Assembly: GCA_002480935.1 (NCBI GenBank)
Contig: DLDC01000093.1
Location: 1 to 9,495, forward strand
Direction: 5' to 3'
Origin: Prevotella sp. UBA7782
Lineage (GTDB): Bacteria > Bacteroidota > Bacteroidia > Bacteroidales > Bacteroidaceae
Length of the DNA stretch: 9,495 nucleotides
Shown: piece after piece, positions 6,133 through 9,495 of the stretch
Numbering within the stretch: the stretch's first letter is position 1
Layout of the letters: each line of letters begins with the position of its first letter
The notes under the pieces: model-generated
The model's input: only the letters and a program-made list of their open reading frames with translations
The model's database searches: none
What the model was told of the DNA's origin: nothing
Made by a program: the position numbers and the translations under genes

Positions 6133-8097
6133 TTATTTTGCCATGAGTTTATCGTTCACCATGCGATACATATATTGCTGTATGATGGCTTTAAGCTCGT
6201 GCTCCATCTTGCCCTGCACAGGCACATGGCCCCGCAGGTTGTGCTGCATGAGCACGTCGGTGAGCTTGTATATGCCCTTGGTTTGCGTGCCGTCGAACTG
6301 CAGCACGTAGCCATACTTCACATATTGGTATACGCCGTTGAGGTAGTTAACGGCATAAGTGTCTTTGTTGGGCGTGCTGAACAGGTCGCAGCCAAACGAC
6401 AGATAGGGCTTGTCATAGCCCAAGATGCCGAACACCGTGGGCATGATGTCTATCTGCTGAGCCACACCGTTGCGCATACCGGGCTTGATATGGCCCGACG
6501 GATCGTATATGATGATGGGCGAACAGAACCCGCCTATGTCGGTTTGATACTGTTTGATGTCGGTCATATTGGTGTGGTCGCTGGTCAGGACAAAGATGGT
6601 GTTCTTGAACCAGGGCTGCTTTGACGCGCTTTCAAAGAACTTGCCGATGGCCATGTCGGTATATCTGATGCATTTCTGTATGGGCAGTTTCTCCTCCGGG
6701 AACACCTTCTTGTACTTCTCCGGTATGACAAAGGGATGGTGAGACGACACTGTGAAGACCGCAGTCATAAAGGGTTGGCGCATCTCTCCCATCTTTGTGC
6801 AGTAGTATTGCAGGAAAGGCTCGTCCCAAATGCCCCAGTTGGTGTCGAAATCGGCATCGCCTCCGAACCGCTTGTCGGCATCATAGTCTTGCCGGCCGTA
6901 GTAGTTTTGGAAGCCTGTTTTATTGGCAAAGGCCAGGAAACCCATGCTTCCGCGGTTGGCACCATGGAAGAAGGCCGTCTGATAGCCCCACTTAGAGAGG
7001 TGTCCGGCAATGCCCGTATAGGTGTTCATGCTTGCCGGCGTGAGCACGAAGGGCTCTATGAACTCCGGAATACTGCACAACACAGAGGGCATACCGTCTA
7101 TGCTCTTACGCCCGTTGCAGTAAGAATAATACCACACGGCGCTCTTCTTGATGAGCTTATCCACGTTGGGCGTGAAGCCTTTATACTTGCCTCCGAAGTA
7201 CATCGTGTTGAATCCGCCTATATACTCGCGCCCGAAGCTCTCTACGATGATGATAACCACATTCTTCTTCACGGGTTTATGCTGAGGCTTGGGATGGCGG
7301 ATGGGGTTGAACACGGCTGCCGCTGCTTCCATGCTGGGATAATAATCAGGCACGGCAAACACGCTCTTGCCTATCGTGCGCAGCATGGAGAACGGCGTGT
7401 TGAGCACCAATGCGCAGTCGGTAGGGCGTGTTACGTACTGGTTGGCGTTGTTGATGGTGATGGGTCTGACGCCCGATTGCAGTCCGCCGCGGCATCCTCC
7501 CACGCACAGTGGTGCGGCTCCGGCCAGGCAAGCCAGCTGTATGAGGCCGTACTTCACGCGGCTCTTGGTTGTAGGATAGTGTGCCTTGTCGGTGCGGGGC
7601 ATCACGTAGAGCTTGTAAAGGGCAAAGATTACCACGGCAGCAATAACCACCAGATACCAGTGGTTAATGAGTTCGGTGCCCACGATGTCGCCCAGGTTGC
7701 TCTCGTTGTCAAACTCCTTAAACACGCTGGTGGTTGTTCTTCTGAGCGTGTAAGGGAAGTAAACGGAGTCGGCCAGATTGGCTATGAAGGCCAGCCCGTT
7801 GACTGTTACGAAGAGCCCGCGGCATATCTTATGGTATAGAGGCGTCTCCTTAGCCCACAGGGGGAAGAGCATCATCACTATCCATAGCAGGTTTGTGTAG
7901 ATAATGGCAGAGGTGTCGAAGAGCAGTCCACCCCCGAACATCTCCATGAGTTGGCTGAATGTGAGTCCCTGAGTGAAGTAGCTCAGGTTCACCAGCATGT
8001 AGACCACCCGCGCGATGAAGTAAGTCACATAGGCCAACAGCAGGTTGATAAGTGATGTGACCAGTGGCGCGAGGGCCGAAGAAAATAATTTTTTCAT
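6133..8097 (-). CDS. LTA synthase-family membrane sulfatase-fold enzyme, candidate phosphoethanolamine or phosphoglycerol transferase
   Basis: The 654-residue product has about five N-terminal membrane helices (roughly 12-36, 60-82, 94-112, 147-166, 184-201), a linker, then a periplasmic alkaline phosphatase/sulfatase domain from about 277. Metal and active-site landmarks can be seen: Glu286 in VVIIIVESFGRE; SYCNGRKSIDGMPSVL (325-340), where Ser332 sits at the place of the catalytic Thr of LtaS and EptA; His378 in FFHGANRG; His453/His454 in SSHHP; and Asp507-His508 in LTSDH. This is the layout of LtaS, OpgB and lipid A PEtN transferases, which move a phospholipid-derived head group onto a glycan or lipid. 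Teichoic acid is not expected in a diderm. Lying between an MsbA-like exporter and a lipid A acyltransferase, the enzyme probably decorates lipid A or the LPS core after export (inference). The start at 8097 is supported by a weak AGGA just upstream and by the intact first membrane helix. It lies 27 bases after the ABC gene. Confidence 0.85.
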   Translation of the reverse strand: MKKLFSSALAPLVTSLINLLLAYVTYFIARVVYMLVNLSYFTQGLTFSQLMEMFGGGLLFDTSAIIYTNLLWIVMMLFPLWAKETPLYHKICRGLFVTVNGLAFIANLADSVYFPYTLRRTTTSVFKEFDNESNLGDIVGTELINHWYLVVIAAVVIFALYKLYVMPRTDKAHYPTTKSRVKYGLIQLACLAGAAPLCVGGCRGGLQSGVRPITINNANQYVTRPTDCALVLNTPFSMLRTIGKSVFAVPDYYPSMEAAAAVFNPIRHPKPQHKPVKKNVVIIIVESFGREYIGGFNTMYFGGKYKGFTPNVDKLIKKSAVWYYSYCNGRKSIDGMPSVLCSIPEFIEPFVLTPASMNTYTGIAGHLSKWGYQTAFFHGANRGSMGFLAFANKTGFQNYYGRQDYDADKRFGGDADFDTNWGIWDEPFLQYYCTKMGEMRQPFMTAVFTVSSHHPFVIPEKYKKVFPEEKLPIQKCIRYTDMAIGKFFESASKQPWFKNTIFVLTSDHTNMTDIKQYQTDIGGFCSPIIIYDPSGHIKPGMRNGVAQQIDIMPTVFGILGYDKPYLSFGCDLFSTPNKDTYAVNYLNGVYQYVKYGYVLQFDGTQTKGIYKLTDVLMQHNLRGHVPVQGKMEHELKAIIQQYMYRMVNDKLMAK

Positions 8098-8124
8098 ATC
8101 CTGAAACAGTATATCGTCCTATTA

Positions 8125-9495
8125 TTAAATCTCTTGCATGTCGTGCAACTTCTTGTAATAGCCACCAGCGGCAAGCAGTTGCTCGTGCGTACCGCGCTCC
8201 ACGATGCGCCCTTCATGCAGCACGCATATCTCGTCAGAGTTCTTTATGGTAGACAGTCTGTGCGCAACGGCAATGGTGGTTCGCGTTTTCATGAGCCTTT
8301 CCAGTGCGTCTTGCACCAGTCTCTCGCTCTCTGTGTCGAGCGCAGAGGTTGCTTCGTCGAGTATAAGTATGGGTGGGTTCTTCAGAATAGCTCGTGCTAT
8401 GCTCACCCTTTGCCTCTGTCCGCCCGACAGTCTGCCGCCTCTGTCACCGATATTCGTGTCATATCCGTGCTCAGAAGCCATGATAAAGTCGTGCGCGTTG
8501 GCTATCTTGGCAGCGTTCTCCACTTCTTCGGGCGTGGCATTCTCCACTCCGAAGGCTATGTTGTTATAGAAACTGTCGTTAAAGAGTATGGCTTCCTGGT
8601 TCACGTTGCCTATCAGTTGTCGCAGGTCATGCACGCCCAGGTCTTTCACATTGATGCCGTCGATGAGCACTTCGCCCTCCTGCACGTCGTAATAACGGGG
8701 TATGAGGTCGAGCATCGTAGACTTTCCGCTGCCGCTCTGTCCCACGATGGCCACGGTCTTGCCTTTGGGTATCACCAGATTAATGTCCTTGAGCACCCAT
8801 TGCTGTCCGTACTTGAACGACACATGGCGGAACTCTATCTCATGCTCAAAGCCATTGATGTGCACCGGATGAGCCGGGTCTTTGATGCGCACCTCGGCAT
8901 CCAGTATGGCATCTACGCGCTCCATGGAGGCCATACCCTTGGGTATGTTGTAGCCAGCCTTTGAGAATTCTTTCAGCGGGTTGATGATGCTGTATAATAT
9001 AACAAGGTAGTATATAAAGGTAGGACCGTCGAGCACCTGCTTGTTGAGCACCAGTATACCGCCGAACCACAGCACGATGATAATCATCACGGTACCCAGA
9101 AACTCGCTCATGGGGTGGGCGAGCGACTGCCGGATGTTCACCTTCATGACGTCGTTGCGGTAAGCTGAGTTTATCTTATCGAACCTTTCGTTCATCTTAT
9201 CCTCTGCGCAGAAGGCCTTGATGACGCGTAGTCCGCCCAGAGTCTCCTCTACTTGGCTCATCGTGTCGCTCCAAAGGGCTTGCGCCTTCAGCGAGCTGGC
9301 CTTCAGCTTGCGCCCCACCATGCCCATGAACCAGCCGAAGACGGGCACGAAGACGATGGTGAACAGCGTGAGCTGCCATGATATGAAGATGAGCGTAGCG
9401 AAGTAGAAGATGATGAGCACGGGGTTCTTGAAGAGCATGTCGAGGCTTGCCATGATGGAGTTTTCTATTTCTTGCACGTCACCACTCATGCGGGC
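8125..9495 (-). CDS. MsbA-like ABC exporter (fused permease and ATPase), 5' end beyond the window
   Basis: The open frame runs off the right edge with no stop, so the Met at 9489 is internal. About 457 C-terminal residues are present, and a full exporter of this type (about 580-610) would lack some 130-150 residues here. Counting from that Met, residues 1-185 are the rest of the ABC membrane domain (RMSGDVQEIENSI, hydrophobic segments at about 24-55 and 130-170). The ATPase follows, with Walker A GQSGSGKS (250-257), Q-loop Gln298, signature LSGGQ (354-358), Walker B ILILDE (374-379) and H-loop His410. All key residues are intact. MsbA flips lipid A-core across the inner membrane; other type IV exporters move lipids, peptides or drugs, so the substrate is inferred from the downstream lipid A acyltransferase and glycosyltransferases. 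The gene ends with two tandem TAA stops (8125-8127 and 8122-8124). It is the first gene visible in the minus-strand series; its promoter is outside the window. Confidence 0.9.
   Translation of the reverse strand, partial: ARMSGDVQEIENSIMASLDMLFKNPVLIIFYFATLIFISWQLTLFTIVFVPVFGWFMGMVGRKLKASSLKAQALWSDTMSQVEETLGGLRVIKAFCAEDKMNERFDKINSAYRNDVMKVNIRQSLAHPMSEFLGTVMIIIVLWFGGILVLNKQVLDGPTFIYYLVILYSIINPLKEFSKAGYNIPKGMASMERVDAILDAEVRIKDPAHPVHINGFEHEIEFRHVSFKYGQQWVLKDINLVIPKGKTVAIVGQSGSGKSTMLDLIPRYYDVQEGEVLIDGINVKDLGVHDLRQLIGNVNQEAILFNDSFYNNIAFGVENATPEEVENAAKIANAHDFIMASEHGYDTNIGDRGGRLSGGQRQRVSIARAILKNPPILILDEATSALDTESERLVQDALERLMKTRTTIAVAHRLSTIKNSDEICVLHEGRIVERGTHEQLLAAGGYYKKLHDMQEI

Noticed and set aside
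6736..7839. A 367-codon open frame on the plus strand, antisense to the LTA synthase-like gene.
   Set aside because: It lies fully inside a gene with clear family motifs. Its translation is a low-information mix rich in Val, His, Ala and Gly with no recognisable domain, typical of the antisense of a GC-rich coding frame.
8134..8964. A 276-codon plus-strand open frame antisense to the ABC ATPase domain.
   Set aside because: The opposite strand carries all canonical ABC motifs; this frame has none of its own.
4337..9055. An exact 16-base repeat, CTTGTTGAGCACCAGT, at 4337-4352 and 9040-9055.
   Set aside because: Both copies encode Leu-Val-Leu-Asn-Lys in frame within unrelated genes using the preferred codons of this genome; coincidence of codon choice explains it.

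Overview
The window reads as chromosomal DNA from a member of the Bacteroidota, most likely order Bacteroidales and perhaps a Prevotellaceae-like genus (the genus is inference). The grounds are a DUF4294 protein, a helix-hairpin-helix protein joined to an outer-membrane barrel, matches to the Bacteroidota -7 promoter box TAnnTTTG, weak or absent Shine-Dalgarno sequences, and signal peptides that end just before Gln. Coding density is very high: the longest non-coding stretch is the 123-base divergent region at 484-606, and no gap exceeds 300 bases. I saw no tRNA, rRNA, insertion sequence, CRISPR array or phage gene.

Left part (1-2601). A minus-strand gene cut by the left edge encodes a secreted DUF4294 protein. 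It is divergent from a plus-strand gene (607-2601) for an exported 664-residue protein with an N-terminal ComEA-like helix-hairpin-helix region and a long beta-rich C-terminal part that looks like an outer-membrane barrel.

Right part (2626-9495). Six genes lie head to tail on the minus strand, with spacings between 30 bases and a 14-base overlap, so they are probably one operon running from right to left. In order of transcription they are: an MsbA-like ABC exporter (5' end beyond the window), an LTA-synthase/phosphoethanolamine-transferase-like membrane enzyme of the alkaline phosphatase superfamily, an LpxL/HtrB-like lipid A acyltransferase, a GT10 (fucosyltransferase-type) glycosyltransferase, a GT2 glycosyltransferase and a GT32 (OCH1-like) glycosyltransferase. 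Together they suggest a lipopolysaccharide or lipooligosaccharide assembly unit: late acylation of lipid A, addition of sugars on the cytoplasmic face, flipping by the ABC exporter, and polar head-group modification on the periplasmic side. That shared pathway is inferred from family membership and gene order.

No wholly new system is evident. The points most worth following up are the GT10 enzyme inside a lipid A/LOS operon, the LtaS-like enzyme between the exporter and the acyltransferase, and the HhH-plus-barrel protein.
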